Of a DNA stretch of 64,000 nt, positions 26,123 through 35,357 are shown piece by piece (position 1 is the first letter of the stretch; every line of letters starts with the position of its first letter). The DNA is taken from contig NZ_BMPH01000001.1 in assembly GCF_014647495.1 (NCBI RefSeq), positions 248,001 through 312,000 of the forward strand. The letters are read 5' to 3'. The notes under the pieces are model-generated. The model searched no databases. It saw only the letters and a program-made list of their open reading frames with translations, and was not told the origin of the DNA. The DNA is from Glutamicibacter protophormiae (GTDB lineage: Bacteria; Actinomycetota; Actinomycetes; Actinomycetales; Micrococcaceae). A program made the translations under genes and the position numbers.

Positions 26123-26148
26123 AAAAAAGATGTGCAATCTTCATTGCG

Positions 26149-26219
26149 AGGTGGGGACGGGATTCGAACCCGCGTATACGGCTTTGCAGGCCGCTGCCTC
26201 GCCTCTCGGCCACCCCACC
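26149..26219 (-). tRNA. tRNA-Cys (GCA)
   Basis: Acceptor GGTGGGG/CCCCACC, anticodon loop CTGCAAA giving GCA, T-loop TTCGAAT. It is 71 nt long without encoded CCA. Confidence 0.95.
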
Positions 26220-26273
26220 AAATCCGGCCGAAGCCAGGTGACTATTTTTACGTAGTCGGTGCATCTTTTTGCG

Positions 26274-26346
26274 AGCGGACAACGAGGTTCGAACTCGCGA
26301 CCTCAACCTTGGCAAGGTTGCGCTCTACCAGCTGAGCTATGTCCGC
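26274..26346 (-). tRNA. tRNA-Gly (GCC), copy 4, variant acceptor stem
   Basis: Same anticodon and arms as the other Gly copies, but the acceptor is GCGGACA/TGTCCGC. One base pair is exchanged on both strands, so pairing is kept. No CCA is encoded. It is first in the transcript. Confidence 0.95.
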
Positions 26347-26538
26347 AAAAGGGTTGTTTTCGGAACGTTTTCGTTCTTTCCAACGAGTAAAAACTCTATA
26401 CGAGTTTTCCCAAGCTTCCAAATCGAAGTGCTGAGATCTGGTTCACAAAGCTCAAAACCCCCGGAAATACGCGGAATAATTCCTAAACGTGCAGCGACTA
26501 GGGGTGAAGTGTCCACCTGCGGTGCAATCATCGTGTAT
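26347..26538. promoter_or_regulatory. Divergent intergenic region between tRNA array and nuclease-like gene
   Basis: The stretch is AT-rich compared with its surroundings. On the minus strand a TATAGA hexamer at about 26400-26395 could be the -10 of the tRNA transcript. Two short inverted repeats are visible: GAACG/CGTTC (26363-26376) and AAAACTC/GAGTTTT (26390-26408). No small gene is seen. Confidence 0.4.
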
Positions 26539-27384
26539 ATGACGTCACCGAAATTAGCGATTCAGACCGATCTCGGCCGCATGTACAGCCGACGAGTCGG
26601 CGGCGAGGCAACGGTTCCATCGATTACGACAATCATTGGTATGGACCATGTCGACCTCACCGGTTGGGCGGGCTATATGGCCGCCAAGTCTTTGTCCGAG
26701 GATGCACGGCTTGCCTCGTCGATCTCCGAACCTGGCCGGATGAGATCGCTCGTGCGCGATTCCGCCTCCGCGGCAGAGATATACCGCGATGCGGCAGCCG
26801 CCCGGGGAGACCGCGTGCACAATTACGCAGAGCAGTGGGCGCTGGCGGAGCTTGGCCAGCCCCATGAAGTGGACTCAGCGCGCCAGCTGCTGCAGTCGCA
26901 CGGTGAACAGGACTACGCCGAGCACTTCGAATACTGGTGGCGGGACTACCGGGTAGAGCCTGTGGCGGCGGAGGTGACCGTATGGAACCAAAGCATCGGT
27001 TACGCCGGCACCATCGACCTGGTCGCGAGGATCGGAGGAAGGGAGTGCCTGGTTGACTACAAGACCAAGACCAGCGACCGCGATGGCTTCGTGAAACGGC
27101 CCGATGACAAGGTGATCATGCAGCTCGCCGCAGCCTGCAAGGCGGAGGAGCAGGTTGCCGACGCGGAGTCCGGTCAATGGGAGCCCTGGCCCTACGGTTC
27201 GGACACCATGCTGCTCGCGGTGGCGCTCGGCCCCACCGGGAGTCGGACCTTTATGGCTCCTCCCGAGGCCATGCCCGACTATTGGGCCAAGTTCTATGCA
27301 CTGCGGCGCAACTGGGAAGCCGCCTTCAAGATTGCACGGTCCCGGGCCACGCTGGTGGAAATCACTCCACCACCTCAGCAGTAG
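26539..27384 (+). CDS. PD-(D/E)XK nuclease-like protein of unknown role
   Basis: The 281-aa protein is soluble. Residues about 150-180 read AGTIDLVARIGGRECLVDYKTKT across a beta-hairpin. This gives Asp in GTIDL and then D-x-K in VDYKTK, the metal-binding core of RecB/Cas4-type PD-(D/E)XK nucleases. An upstream histidine-containing helix (DRVHNYAEQWAL) corresponds to the RecB-family motif I region. The N-terminal portion (SITTIIGMDHVDLTGWAGYMAAKSL) resembles the start of such domains. No helicase or partner is adjacent. The ATG at 26539 has no clear ribosome-binding site. A DNA repair or degradation role is an inference. Confidence 0.65.
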   Translation: MTSPKLAIQTDLGRMYSRRVGGEATVPSITTIIGMDHVDLTGWAGYMAAKSLSEDARLASSISEPGRMRSLVRDSASAAEIYRDAAAARGDRVHNYAEQWALAELGQPHEVDSARQLLQSHGEQDYAEHFEYWWRDYRVEPVAAEVTVWNQSIGYAGTIDLVARIGGRECLVDYKTKTSDRDGFVKRPDDKVIMQLAAACKAEEQVADAESGQWEPWPYGSDTMLLAVALGPTGSRTFMAPPEAMPDYWAKFYALRRNWEAAFKIARSRATLVEITPPPQQ

Positions 27385-27399
27385 CCGGTGCCGACCGCG

Positions 27400-27405
27400 T
27401 AGACT
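27400..27405 (+). promoter_or_regulatory. Probable -10 element (TAGACT) for def
   Basis: TAGACT lies 81 bases before the def start, matching the -10 hexamer used by several genes in the window. No good -35 is seen. Confidence 0.4.
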
Positions 27406-27486
27406 GGATGGGCTTGGGTTCCCGCGGTAGAACTGCGGCCGGACCGGGCGATCCGCTGAAATCAACAGAAGGTAGTCGGAAGCACT

Positions 27487-28050
27487 ATGGCAATTTTGGG
27501 AATTCGGATCATCGGTGATCCAGTCCTTCGCACCCCAGCGCAGGAGGTGACCGAGTTCGGCCCGGAAATCCAAAAGCTGGTCGAGGACATGGATCAGACC
27601 ATGGAAAACGTCGACGGTGCCGGCCTGGCCGCGCCGCAGGTGGGCGTTTCGCTGCGCGTGTTCACCTACCAGATCGGCGAAGAGCGTGGGCACATCATCA
27701 ACCCCGTGCTCGAGCTGAGCGAGGACTACCAGGATGACCAGGTTGAGGGCTGCCTGTCCATCCCCGGCATCGCCGCCCCCGTTCCGCGCCGCCGCCATGT
27801 ACGTGCCACCGGCTTCGACAAGCACGGCAACCCGCTGGTGCTCGAGGGCGAAGGCATGCTCTCGCGCTGCGTGCAGCACGAAACGGACCACTTGGACGGG
27901 ATCCTCTTCCTGGACCGGCTGCCGGCGGAGGAGAAAAAGGCGGCGTGGCGCAAGCTTCGCGCCACCGATTACTCGCAGACCGCCGGCCGGACCGTCGCCA
28001 AGCGCTCCGGGTCGCTGGGCTCCAGCTTCGGCGCGGGATTGGGGAAGTAG
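27487..28050 (+). CDS. def: Peptide deformylase
   Basis: This metalloenzyme removes the N-formyl group from new proteins. The 187-aa protein has the three defining motifs: GAGLAAPQVG, EGCLSIPG with the metal-ligand cysteine, and QHETDHLDGILF with the HExxH ligands and catalytic Glu. It is cytosolic. It leads a tight operon with fmt (3 bases away), which adds the formyl group it removes, and rsmB. Confidence 0.97.
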   Translation: MAILGIRIIGDPVLRTPAQEVTEFGPEIQKLVEDMDQTMENVDGAGLAAPQVGVSLRVFTYQIGEERGHIINPVLELSEDYQDDQVEGCLSIPGIAAPVPRRRHVRATGFDKHGNPLVLEGEGMLSRCVQHETDHLDGILFLDRLPAEEKKAAWRKLRATDYSQTAGRTVAKRSGSLGSSFGAGLGK

Positions 28051-28053
28051 TCC

Positions 28054-28986
28054 ATGCGCATACTTTTCGCCGGAACCCCGCAGGTCGCGGTCGCCTCGCT
28101 GAATCATCTGCATGCGGCCGGATTCGATATCGCCGCCGTGCTCACCCGTCCCGATGCGCCGCTGGGCCGCAAACGCGTGCTCACCCCTTCGCCGGTCGCC
28201 GCCCGCGCCGAGGAACTGGGCCTGCCGCTCATCAAGTCCTCCAAGATCACCGATGACGTTACCGAGCAGTTGCAGGCGCTGAACCTGGACGCCGCAGCGA
28301 TCGTTGCCTTCGGCGGGCTGGTTCCGCAAGCGGCACTGTCCGTCCCGCGCCACGGGTGGATCAACCTGCACTTTTCACTGTTGCCGAACTGGCGCGGCGC
28401 CGCGCCGGTGCAGCACTCGATTATCCACGGCGACGACATCACCGGCGCGGTGACCTTCCAGCTGGAAACCGGGCTGGACACCGGCCCGGTCTTCGGCCAG
28501 GTGACCGAGGTGGTCAACGAACTGGATACCGCAGGCGTCATGCTCGAACGGCTCAGCGAGTCGGGCTCGATGCTGCTGGTGCAGACCTTGCAGGCGCTGG
28601 ATGCAGGCCGGGCCGTCGCGGTTCCCCAGACCGGATCGCACACCTACGCACCGAAGATCACCGACGTGGATGCACAGCTGGACTTCAGCCGTCCGGCCAC
28701 CGAAATCCGCCGCCGAGCCCACGGCACCACCCCGTTCCCCGGCGCCTGGAGCGCCGTGGGGGAGCAGCGCTACAAGTTCGGTCCGTTGCGCGAACGCCGC
28801 GACGTCACCGACTTGGCCTCCGGCGAACTGCGCATCGTACCGGGCAAACAGCCCACCGTGCTCATCGGCACCGCCACGTGGGCCCTTGAACCAACTCAAA
28901 TCCAGCCCCCGGGCAAGAAGATGATGAACGCCTCAGACTGGGCCCGCGGCATGCTGGCCCAGGGAACGGAAGTGAGCTTCGCATGA
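28054..28986 (+). CDS. fmt: Methionyl-tRNA formyltransferase
   Basis: It formylates initiator Met-tRNA using 10-formyltetrahydrofolate. The 310-aa protein has the hydrolase-like N-domain with the SLLPNWRGAAPVQ folate motif, HSIIHGDDITGAVTFQ and the C-terminal tRNA-binding domain. Its ATG lies 3 bases after def, and its stop overlaps the rsmB start (ATGA), so all three genes are coupled. Confidence 0.97.
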   Translation: MRILFAGTPQVAVASLNHLHAAGFDIAAVLTRPDAPLGRKRVLTPSPVAARAEELGLPLIKSSKITDDVTEQLQALNLDAAAIVAFGGLVPQAALSVPRHGWINLHFSLLPNWRGAAPVQHSIIHGDDITGAVTFQLETGLDTGPVFGQVTEVVNELDTAGVMLERLSESGSMLLVQTLQALDAGRAVAVPQTGSHTYAPKITDVDAQLDFSRPATEIRRRAHGTTPFPGAWSAVGEQRYKFGPLRERRDVTDLASGELRIVPGKQPTVLIGTATWALEPTQIQPPGKKMMNASDWARGMLAQGTEVSFA

Positions 28987-30545
28987 GCGCCAATGAACAG
29001 CGCGGGGATTCCCGCGGGGATCGCCGGAGCATGGACCAGGGCGACGGCCAGCGCCGCAGCGAGTCCGGCCGCACCCGCAACCGCGGCCAGGGCGGACGCC
29101 CGCGCCAGTACTCGCAGGCCGCCCCCGGCCAGCGCAAGCGCAGCGCGGACCCGGCCCGCTTGGTCGCTTTCAAGACCCTGCGCGAGGTTTCAGGCGCCGA
29201 CGCCTACGCCAACCTGGTGCTGCCCAAGCTGATCCGCGAATACCAGCTGGACCGCCGCGATGCCGGCTTCGCCACCGAACTGGCCTACGGCGCGTTGCGC
29301 GGACAGGGGTTGTACGACGCGATCCTGACCACGCTGGTCGACCGGCCGCTGTCCGAGCTGGACCCGGCGGTTCTTGATGCGCTGCGCTTGGGCGCCCACC
29401 AGCTGATGGCCATGCGCGTGCCCAAGCACGCTGCGCTGGACGAGACCGTCTCACTGGCCCGCGCGCAGATCGGCGCCGGCCCCTCGGGGCTGATCAACGC
29501 GGTGCTGCGCCGCGTGAGCGAACAGGAGCCCGCGGCGTGGGTCGCCCAGCTGACGGCCGGCGCGGAGAACGACTCCGCGAAGCTGGCCATCGAGCACTCG
29601 CACCCGGACTGGATAGTTCGGGCGCTGCGTGGCGCGCTGATCGCCCACGGCCGCGACGCCGGGGAACTGTCCGCGTTGCTGCAGGCCGACAACGCCGCCC
29701 CGGTGGTTAACCTGGTGGCCCTGCCGGGCCTCGGGGACCTGGACGGCGCGATGGAGAACGGCGCGGAGCCGGGAACCCTGGTGGAGGGCTCCGCCACCTA
29801 CAAGCACGGCGACGTGGCCCGGGTCCCCGGGGTGCGTGAAGGCACCGTGCGCGTACAGGACGCCGGAAGCCAGGTCATGGCCCGCGCCCTGGCCAACGTC
29901 GAGCTGCCGGCCGATGGCGATGACCGCTATTGGCTGGATCTGTGCGCGGGGCCCGGCGGCAAGGCGGCGCTGCTCGGCGCGCTGGCCGTGCAGCGTGACG
30001 CCCGGCTGACCGCCAACGAGCCCACCGCGCACCGCGCCCGGCTGGTGGAGAACTCCATGGACGCGGTGCCCCGCGACTACTGGATGGTCACCGAGCTGGA
30101 CGGCCGCGCCTACGGCGGGGAAGACTACGCCGGCGACTACGACCGCATCATGGTCGATGCCCCCTGCTCCGGCCTGGGCGCGCTGCGCCGCCGACCGGAA
30201 TCGCGGTGGCGCAAGGCCCCCCGCGATATCCCGGAGCTCACCGCCCTGCAGGGCGAACTGCTGGACGCCGCCTTCAGCGCCGTGCGCGTGGGCGGGGTCG
30301 TCGGCTTCGTCACCTGCTCGCCGCACCAGGCTGAAACCCGCCTGGTGGTGGAGGATTTCCTCAAGCGCACCGGACAGGCCAAGCTGCTGGACACCGGCGC
30401 CGAGGTCGCGAAGGTGATGTACGAGGACGCGCCGGCCGCCGGACACCCGCTGGGCGAGGGCTCCACCGCCCAGCTCTGGCCGCACCTGCACGGCACCGAC
30501 GCGATGTTCATGGCGCTGCTGACCAAGGTCGCCCCGACCGAATAG
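28983..30545 (+). CDS. rsmB: 16S rRNA (cytosine-C5) methyltransferase RsmB (NusB-Fmu fusion)
   Basis: It methylates C967-type positions of 16S rRNA. After a basic, disordered N-terminal extension of about 55 residues rich in Arg/Gly/Ser, an RsmB-type NusB-like domain follows (about 60-200). The SAM-dependent domain shows DLCAGPGGKAALL for SAM, VDAPCSGLGALRRRPE with one conserved cysteine and VTCSPHQAET with the second. The 520-aa length is longer than E. coli RsmB because of the extension, which is usual in actinobacteria. Confidence 0.93.
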   Translation: MSANEQRGDSRGDRRSMDQGDGQRRSESGRTRNRGQGGRPRQYSQAAPGQRKRSADPARLVAFKTLREVSGADAYANLVLPKLIREYQLDRRDAGFATELAYGALRGQGLYDAILTTLVDRPLSELDPAVLDALRLGAHQLMAMRVPKHAALDETVSLARAQIGAGPSGLINAVLRRVSEQEPAAWVAQLTAGAENDSAKLAIEHSHPDWIVRALRGALIAHGRDAGELSALLQADNAAPVVNLVALPGLGDLDGAMENGAEPGTLVEGSATYKHGDVARVPGVREGTVRVQDAGSQVMARALANVELPADGDDRYWLDLCAGPGGKAALLGALAVQRDARLTANEPTAHRARLVENSMDAVPRDYWMVTELDGRAYGGEDYAGDYDRIMVDAPCSGLGALRRRPESRWRKAPRDIPELTALQGELLDAAFSAVRVGGVVGFVTCSPHQAETRLVVEDFLKRTGQAKLLDTGAEVAKVMYEDAPAAGHPLGEGSTAQLWPHLHGTDAMFMALLTKVAPTE

Positions 30546-30563
30546 CACCGCGCCGCGTCACCA

Positions 30564-30593
30564 ACTGCCAGCGTCCGCCCGGACGCTGGCAGT
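30564..30593 (+). terminator. Terminator of the def-fmt-rsmB operon
   Basis: A perfect 13-bp stem (30564-30576 with 30581-30593, ACTGCCAGCGTCC) with GCCC loop is followed by ATTGC, a weak U-tract. Confidence 0.75.
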
Positions 30594-30641
30594 ATTGCAT
30601 CAAGAACCTTTCCGCCCCTGCCAGAACCCAAGGAGCCCCCG

Positions 30642-31304
30642 TTGAGCACCGCGCGCATCCACCCCTCGATCCTCTCCGCCGACTTCGCCAACCTGCAGCG
30701 CGAACTGACGCGCATCCACACCGCAGACGGCGTGCACGTGGACGTCATGGACAACCACTTCGTGCCCAACCTGACCCTGGGAATGCCCGTGGTCGAGGCG
30801 CTGCACAAGGTCAGCGAGCTGCCCATCGACGTGCACCTGATGATCGAGGACGCCGACCGCTGGGCTCCGGAATACGCGCAGCTGGGCGTGGACTCGGTGA
30901 CCTTCCACGCGGAAGCCTCCGCCGCGCCGATCCGGTTGGCCCGCGAGCTGCGCGCCGCCGGATCCAAGGCCGCCATGGCGCTGCGCCCGGCCACCGGCAT
31001 CGAGCCCTACCTGGACATGCTCGGCGAGCTGGACATGCTGCTGCTGATGACGGTCGAACCGGGCTTTGGCGGCCAGAAGTTCCTGGACCTGGTGCTGCCC
31101 AAGATCCGCCGCGCCCGCGCCGCCATCGACGGCTCGGGCCGGCCCATCGCCCTGCAGGTCGACGGAGGGGTCTCCCGCGACACCATCCTGCGCGCCGCGG
31201 AAGCGGGGGCCGACGTGTTCGTCGCCGGCTCCGCGGTGTACGCCTCGCCCGAGCCGTCGGTGGAAATCGACGTATTACGCAATCTTGCCCTCGGCGCGCA
31301 CTGA
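30642..31304 (+). CDS. rpe: Ribulose-phosphate 3-epimerase
   Basis: It interconverts ribulose 5-phosphate and xylulose 5-phosphate in the pentose phosphate pathway. The 220-aa TIM barrel has the metal-ligand blocks [28 protein letters not shown] and the phosphate loop [12 protein letters not shown], then QVDGGV. The start is TTG at 30642, with AAGGAG 7 bases upstream. Ribulose 5-phosphate is a substrate of RibBA, encoded just downstream beyond the riboswitch, a plausible metabolic link. Confidence 0.95.
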   Translation: MSTARIHPSILSADFANLQRELTRIHTADGVHVDVMDNHFVPNLTLGMPVVEALHKVSELPIDVHLMIEDADRWAPEYAQLGVDSVTFHAEASAAPIRLARELRAAGSKAAMALRPATGIEPYLDMLGELDMLLLMTVEPGFGGQKFLDLVLPKIRRARAAIDGSGRPIALQVDGGVSRDTILRAAEAGADVFVAGSAVYASPEPSVEIDVLRNLALGAH

Positions 31305-31346
31305 AGCGCCACAAAGTATGCAACAATAACGAATGTAAACGTAAAT

Positions 31347-31483
31347 ACGTGCTCCGGGGTCGGTGAAAGTCCGAACCGGCGGTGATAGTCCGCGACCCGC
31401 ATCCAAAGCCACAAGCCGAGGAAGCGGTTGAGCCGGTGGAATTCCGGTACCGACAGTTAAAGTCTGGATGGGAGAAGCACGAA
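31347..31483 (+). promoter_or_regulatory. FMN riboswitch (RFN element)
   Basis: The conserved RFN blocks appear in order: GGGGTCGGTGAAAGTCC near the 5' end, GGCGGTGATAGTCCGCGACCC, then GAGCCGGTGGAATTCCGGTACCGAC split over 31430-31453, and AGTCTGGATGGGAGAAG before the closing strand. The basal stem pairs GTGCTCC with GGAGAAGCAC. FMN binding is expected to repress the downstream pnuX-rib operon. Confidence 0.96.
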
Positions 31484-31509
31484 TTTGATTTGCCTTGCGG
31501 TATTGCCGG

Positions 31510-31535
31510 CGGCTCCCTGAGCGGAGCCGTATTCT
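31510..31535 (+). terminator. Riboswitch expression platform (attenuator hairpin)
   Basis: CGGCTCC (31510-31516) pairs with GGAGCCG (31523-31529), followed by TATTCTT. It lies 27 bases after the RFN element and 66 before pnuX, the expected place for an FMN-dependent terminator. Confidence 0.65.
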
Positions 31536-31601
31536 TCGGCCTACGCCGCAGGTCCATCAAATGCACACCCCCGGAGCCGCCGCTTCGAGAAGGGTGGAAA
31601 G

Positions 31602-32303
31602 ATGGATTTCCTGCGGTGGCTCATTGAAGCTTTTAATTCACAAATTGCGGTTGGTTCCTCGGCGCTGCTGGTGCGCGAGGTCGTCGGCAACATCTTCGGG
31701 CTGGCCAGCGCCGTGGGCGGCATGCGCCGCAAGGTCTGGGCCTGGCCGGTCGGCATCGTCGGCAACCTGCTGCTGCTGACCGTGTTCCTGGGCAGCCTGT
31801 TCGACACCGACTACGCCGCGAACCTCTGGGGCCAGGCAGGACGCCAGATCATGTTCATCGCGGTCTCCGTCTTCGGCTGGTACCGCTGGAAGCAGGCCCG
31901 CGACGGCAGCGGCAGCGCAGTCACCCCCGCATGGGCCTCGAACAAGGTCCGCCTGGGATTGGCCGTCACGCTGGTGCTGGGCACCATCGCGCTGACCCCG
32001 CTGTTCCGCATCCTGGGCTCCTACGAGCCGGTGTGGGCCGATGCCTGGACCTTCGTCGGCTCCCTGCTGGCGACCTTCGGCATGGCCAAGGGCTGGGTTG
32101 AGTTCTGGCTGATCTGGGTCGCGGTCGACGCGGTCGGCGTGCCGCTGCTGTTCTCCGCCGGCTACTACGCCAGCGCATTCATGTACCTGTTCTACGGCGC
32201 GTTCACGCTGATCGGCTTCTTCGTCTGGGCCCGGGCCAAGAAGGGCGACAAGCCAGCGGTGGAAACCGAGCTGCCCGACCCGACCCTCCAGGGCAAGCGG
32301 TAA
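31602..32303 (+). CDS. pnuX: PnuC-family membrane transporter, probable riboflavin importer PnuX
   Basis: The 233-aa protein has about seven hydrophobic segments in the PnuC pattern, with VGNIFGLASAVGGMRRKVWAWPVGIVGN split over residues 27-54 and conserved tryptophans in FGWYRWKQ. PnuC imports nicotinamide riboside, but members placed behind an FMN riboswitch in actinobacteria (PnuX) import riboflavin. The riboswitch and the rib genes that follow support that substrate. ribD starts 5 bases downstream. Confidence 0.85.
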   Translation: MDFLRWLIEAFNSQIAVGSSALLVREVVGNIFGLASAVGGMRRKVWAWPVGIVGNLLLLTVFLGSLFDTDYAANLWGQAGRQIMFIAVSVFGWYRWKQARDGSGSAVTPAWASNKVRLGLAVTLVLGTIALTPLFRILGSYEPVWADAWTFVGSLLATFGMAKGWVEFWLIWVAVDAVGVPLLFSAGYYASAFMYLFYGAFTLIGFFVWARAKKGDKPAVETELPDPTLQGKR

Positions 32304-32308
32304 CCGCG

Positions 32309-33349
32309 ATGGCCACCGAACAGCAGCTGGATGCGACGCTGGAAACCGCGCTGGAAACCGCCCGCCGGGGCCACCGCGGCGCCAACCCGCTGGTCGGCGC
32401 GTGCATCCTCGACGAGCACGGTTCGCTGATCGCCACCGGCTACCACCAGGGCGCCGGCACCCCGCACGCTGAAATCGACGCGCTGCGCCGGCTGGGCAGG
32501 ATCTCCCGCGAGCGCGCCGCGCGGCTGACCATGGTCGTCACCCTTGAACCGTGCAACCACACCGGGCGCACCGGCCCCTGCGCGGCGGCCATCGCCGAGG
32601 CCGGCATCGGCGCGGTGCACTACGCGCTGGGCGACGACACCGACGCCAGCGGGGGAGCTCGCTACCTGGCCGCCGCCGGCGTCGCGGTCAGCCGGGCGCG
32701 CGAAATCTCCGCGATCCGCGAGCTGAACCACCGCTGGATCCGCGCCAAGGAGCAGGGCCGCCCGTTCATCACCGTGAAGACCGCGCAGTCGCTGGACGGG
32801 CGCATCAACGCCCCGGACGGCACCAGCCAGTGGATCACCTCCGCACAGTCCCGGGCGCACGCGCACTCGCTGCGCGCCCGGGTGGACGCGATCGTGGTCG
32901 GCACCAACACCGTGGTGCACGACGATCCCCGGCTGAACGCCCGCGCCGCCGACGGCACCGCGCTGCCGCGCCAGCCGCACCGGCTGGTCATGGGCACCCG
33001 CGAGCTGCCCGGCACCCTGGCCCTGGCCTTCGACGAGCACTGGGAACAGGTGCGCACGCGCGACGTGCGCGAACTGATCGCCCGCGCCGGCGAACTGGGC
33101 TACGGGCACCTGCTGGTCGAGGGCGGGGCCACCATCGCCTCGGCCTTCATCGCCGCCGACCTGGCGGACGAGATCTACTGCTACCAAGCGCCGATCATCA
33201 TCGGCGCCGGGGACTGCTCGGTGAACCTCTCCGGCACCCGCACCCTGGGTGACGCGCGCGCCTACCGGATCGACGCCTACAGCGGCGAAACGCTCGCCCG
33301 GCTCGGCCCCGACATCATGCTGCACCTGGAACCGCTGCCGCAGCACTAA
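32309..33349 (+). CDS. ribD: Bifunctional riboflavin-specific deaminase/reductase
   Basis: It performs deamination and then side-chain reduction of the pyrimidine intermediate in riboflavin synthesis. In the 346-aa protein, the N-terminal cytidine-deaminase-like domain (1-150) has PHAEIDAL and the zinc motif [13 protein letters not shown]. The C-terminal RibD_C reductase domain begins near [19 protein letters not shown] and has [11 protein letters not shown] for NADPH. Confidence 0.95.
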   Translation: MATEQQLDATLETALETARRGHRGANPLVGACILDEHGSLIATGYHQGAGTPHAEIDALRRLGRISRERAARLTMVVTLEPCNHTGRTGPCAAAIAEAGIGAVHYALGDDTDASGGARYLAAAGVAVSRAREISAIRELNHRWIRAKEQGRPFITVKTAQSLDGRINAPDGTSQWITSAQSRAHAHSLRARVDAIVVGTNTVVHDDPRLNARAADGTALPRQPHRLVMGTRELPGTLALAFDEHWEQVRTRDVRELIARAGELGYGHLLVEGGATIASAFIAADLADEIYCYQAPIIIGAGDCSVNLSGTRTLGDARAYRIDAYSGETLARLGPDIMLHLEPLPQH

Positions 33350-33442
33350 ACACCCCCGCCTCACCTTCCGCGCACCGGCGGCGGCCTCGCCGTACCCGAA
33401 AACCCGCGGATCCGCCAACTTCTGAGAAGGAAACCACCCATC

Positions 33443-34069
33443 ATGTTCACCGGAATCGTCACCGGAACCGGCACCGTCACCGGCATCACCACCGACCCAG
33501 GCAAGGGCCTCGCGGTCCTCACCCTGAAGGCCCCGGGCCATACGCAGGACCTGGGCCTGGGCGGCTCGCTGGCCGTGAACGGCGTCTGCCTGACCGCCAC
33601 CGCGCTGGACGGGGACACGCTCAGCGTCGACGTCATGGGCGAAACGCTGGAGCGCACCACCACCGGCCAGCTGGCCGAAGGCTCCACCGTCAACCTGGAA
33701 CGCTGCACCCCGGCCGGGGCCCGGCTGGACGGGCACGTCGTGCAGGGCCACGTCGATGCCGTCGGCTCCGTGCTGGCCCGCGAGGACCACGGCCAGTGGA
33801 CCACCTTCCGCATCTCGGTGCCCGACGCGTACGCCCCGCTGACCGCGGAAAAGGGCTCGATCGCGCTGGATGGCATCTCGCTGACGCTCACCGCCGTCTC
33901 CCCGGCCGACGCCCCGGCCGGCGGGCACTGGGTGGAGGTGGGCATCATTCCCATCACCCTGGCCGAAACCACCATGGGATCCCGCCGGGTCGGGGACCGC
34001 ATCAACATCGAGGTCGACGTCCTGGCCAAGTACGTCGCCCGCCTGAACGCCTTTGGAGGTCGAAACTAA
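33443..34069 (+). CDS. ribE: Riboflavin synthase, alpha subunit
   Basis: It dismutates two 6,7-dimethyl-8-ribityllumazine molecules to riboflavin. The 208-aa protein shows the two lumazine-binding beta-barrel repeats. The first starts [12 protein letters not shown] and has [12 protein letters not shown], and the second has [12 protein letters not shown] and [15 protein letters not shown] precedes the ATG. Its stop overlaps the ribBA start (TAATG). Some databases call this gene ribC. Confidence 0.95.
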   Translation: MFTGIVTGTGTVTGITTDPGKGLAVLTLKAPGHTQDLGLGGSLAVNGVCLTATALDGDTLSVDVMGETLERTTTGQLAEGSTVNLERCTPAGARLDGHVVQGHVDAVGSVLAREDHGQWTTFRISVPDAYAPLTAEKGSIALDGISLTLTAVSPADAPAGGHWVEVGIIPITLAETTMGSRRVGDRINIEVDVLAKYVARLNAFGGRN

Positions 34070-35322
34070 TGGCTGCCGCATCCTTTGATTCAATTCCCGC
34101 CGCCCTGGCCGCGCTGGCCGCCGGCCGCGCCGTGGTGGTCGTCGACGACGAAGACCGCGAGAACGAGGGCGACATCATCTTCGCCGCCGAGCACGCCACC
34201 GCGCAGCTCATGGCCTTCACCGTCCGGTACACCTCCGGGGTGATCTGCGTGCCGCTGGACGCCGCCCGCGCCGACGCGCTGCGCCTGGCCCCGATGGTCG
34301 GCATCAACCAGGACTCCAAGGGCACTGCCTTCACCGTCAGCTGCGACGCGGCCAGCGGCATCAGCACCGGCATCTCGGCGGCGGACCGCGCGCTGACCAG
34401 CCGGCTGCTGGCCGACCCGGAGACCACCGCGGAGCAGCTGGTCCGCCCCGGGCACATTTTCCCGCTGCGCGCCGCCGCGGGGGGAGTGCTCGAACGCCGC
34501 GGCCACACCGAAGCCGCGGTGGACCTGTGCCGCGCCGCCGGTCTGTCCCCGGTCGGAGTGATCGGGGAAATCACCCACGACAACGGCGAGATGATGCGGC
34601 TTGACGCGCTGCGCGTCTTCGCCGCGGAACACAGCCTGCCGCTGATCACCATCGACGACCTGGCCCGCTGGCGCCGCATCAACGACCGGATCGAGCTGAC
34701 CGACCCGGTCGCGCTGCCCACGGCCTTCGGCGACTTCACCGCCCGCGCCGCGCTCGTCGAGGGGCACGAGCACCTGGTGCTCAGCCATCGGGGCCCCGAG
34801 GGGTCCGACCCCGGCAACCTGGTGCGGATCCACTCCGAATGCCTCACCGGCGACGTGCTGGGTTCCTACCGCTGCGACTGCGGCGAGCAGCTGCACGCCG
34901 CCATGGCCCGCATCGCCGCCGAGGGCGGGCACGTGGTCTACATCCGCGGCCACGAGGGCCGCGGCATCGGCCTGGTCAACAAGCTGCGTGCCTACGCGCT
35001 GCAGGAGCACGGGCTGGACACGCTGGATGCGAACCTGCACCTGGGCTTCCCGGCCGACGCGCGCGAGTACTTCGCGGTCGCCGCGATCCTGGCCAAGCTG
35101 GGCCTGCATTCCATCCGGCTGCTGAGCAACAACCCGGACAAGCGGGACAAGCTCATCGAGGCCGGCATCCAGGTCACCGAGCTGGTGCCCAGCCTGGTGC
35201 CGCCGCGCCGCGAGAACGAGGCCTACCTGCGGACCAAACAGGCCCGCTTCGGCCACCAGCTGGGCCTGCCGCAGGACTCTGCGCAGGACGAAGCCCAGGC
35301 CCAGGCCTACCACGGCGCCTGA
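34069..35322 (+). CDS. ribBA: Bifunctional 3,4-dihydroxy-2-butanone-4-phosphate synthase / GTP cyclohydrolase II
   Basis: It feeds both branches of riboflavin synthesis. In the 417-aa protein, the RibB domain (1-200) has [11 protein letters not shown] with the metal-site acids and [11 protein letters not shown]. The RibA domain has [20 protein letters not shown] with three zinc cysteines, [11 protein letters not shown] and [10 protein letters not shown]. The ATG start overlaps the ribE stop, with GGAGGT upstream. Confidence 0.96.
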   Translation: MAAASFDSIPAALAALAAGRAVVVVDDEDRENEGDIIFAAEHATAQLMAFTVRYTSGVICVPLDAARADALRLAPMVGINQDSKGTAFTVSCDAASGISTGISAADRALTSRLLADPETTAEQLVRPGHIFPLRAAAGGVLERRGHTEAAVDLCRAAGLSPVGVIGEITHDNGEMMRLDALRVFAAEHSLPLITIDDLARWRRINDRIELTDPVALPTAFGDFTARAALVEGHEHLVLSHRGPEGSDPGNLVRIHSECLTGDVLGSYRCDCGEQLHAAMARIAAEGGHVVYIRGHEGRGIGLVNKLRAYALQEHGLDTLDANLHLGFPADAREYFAVAAILAKLGLHSIRLLSNNPDKRDKLIEAGIQVTELVPSLVPPRRENEAYLRTKQARFGHQLGLPQDSAQDEAQAQAYHGA

Positions 35323-35357
35323 GCGCCGCCACCGACACAAGCAAAGGACACATCACC

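Noticed and set aside
25613-26346. Regular repeats resembling a CRISPR array
   Set aside because: The repeats are 71-76-base tRNA genes with cloverleaf folding and variable spacers; no cas genes are present.
26017-27384. Genomic island at the tRNA array
   Set aside because: No integrase, no direct repeat of a tRNA 3' end on both sides, and flanking genes are core functions.
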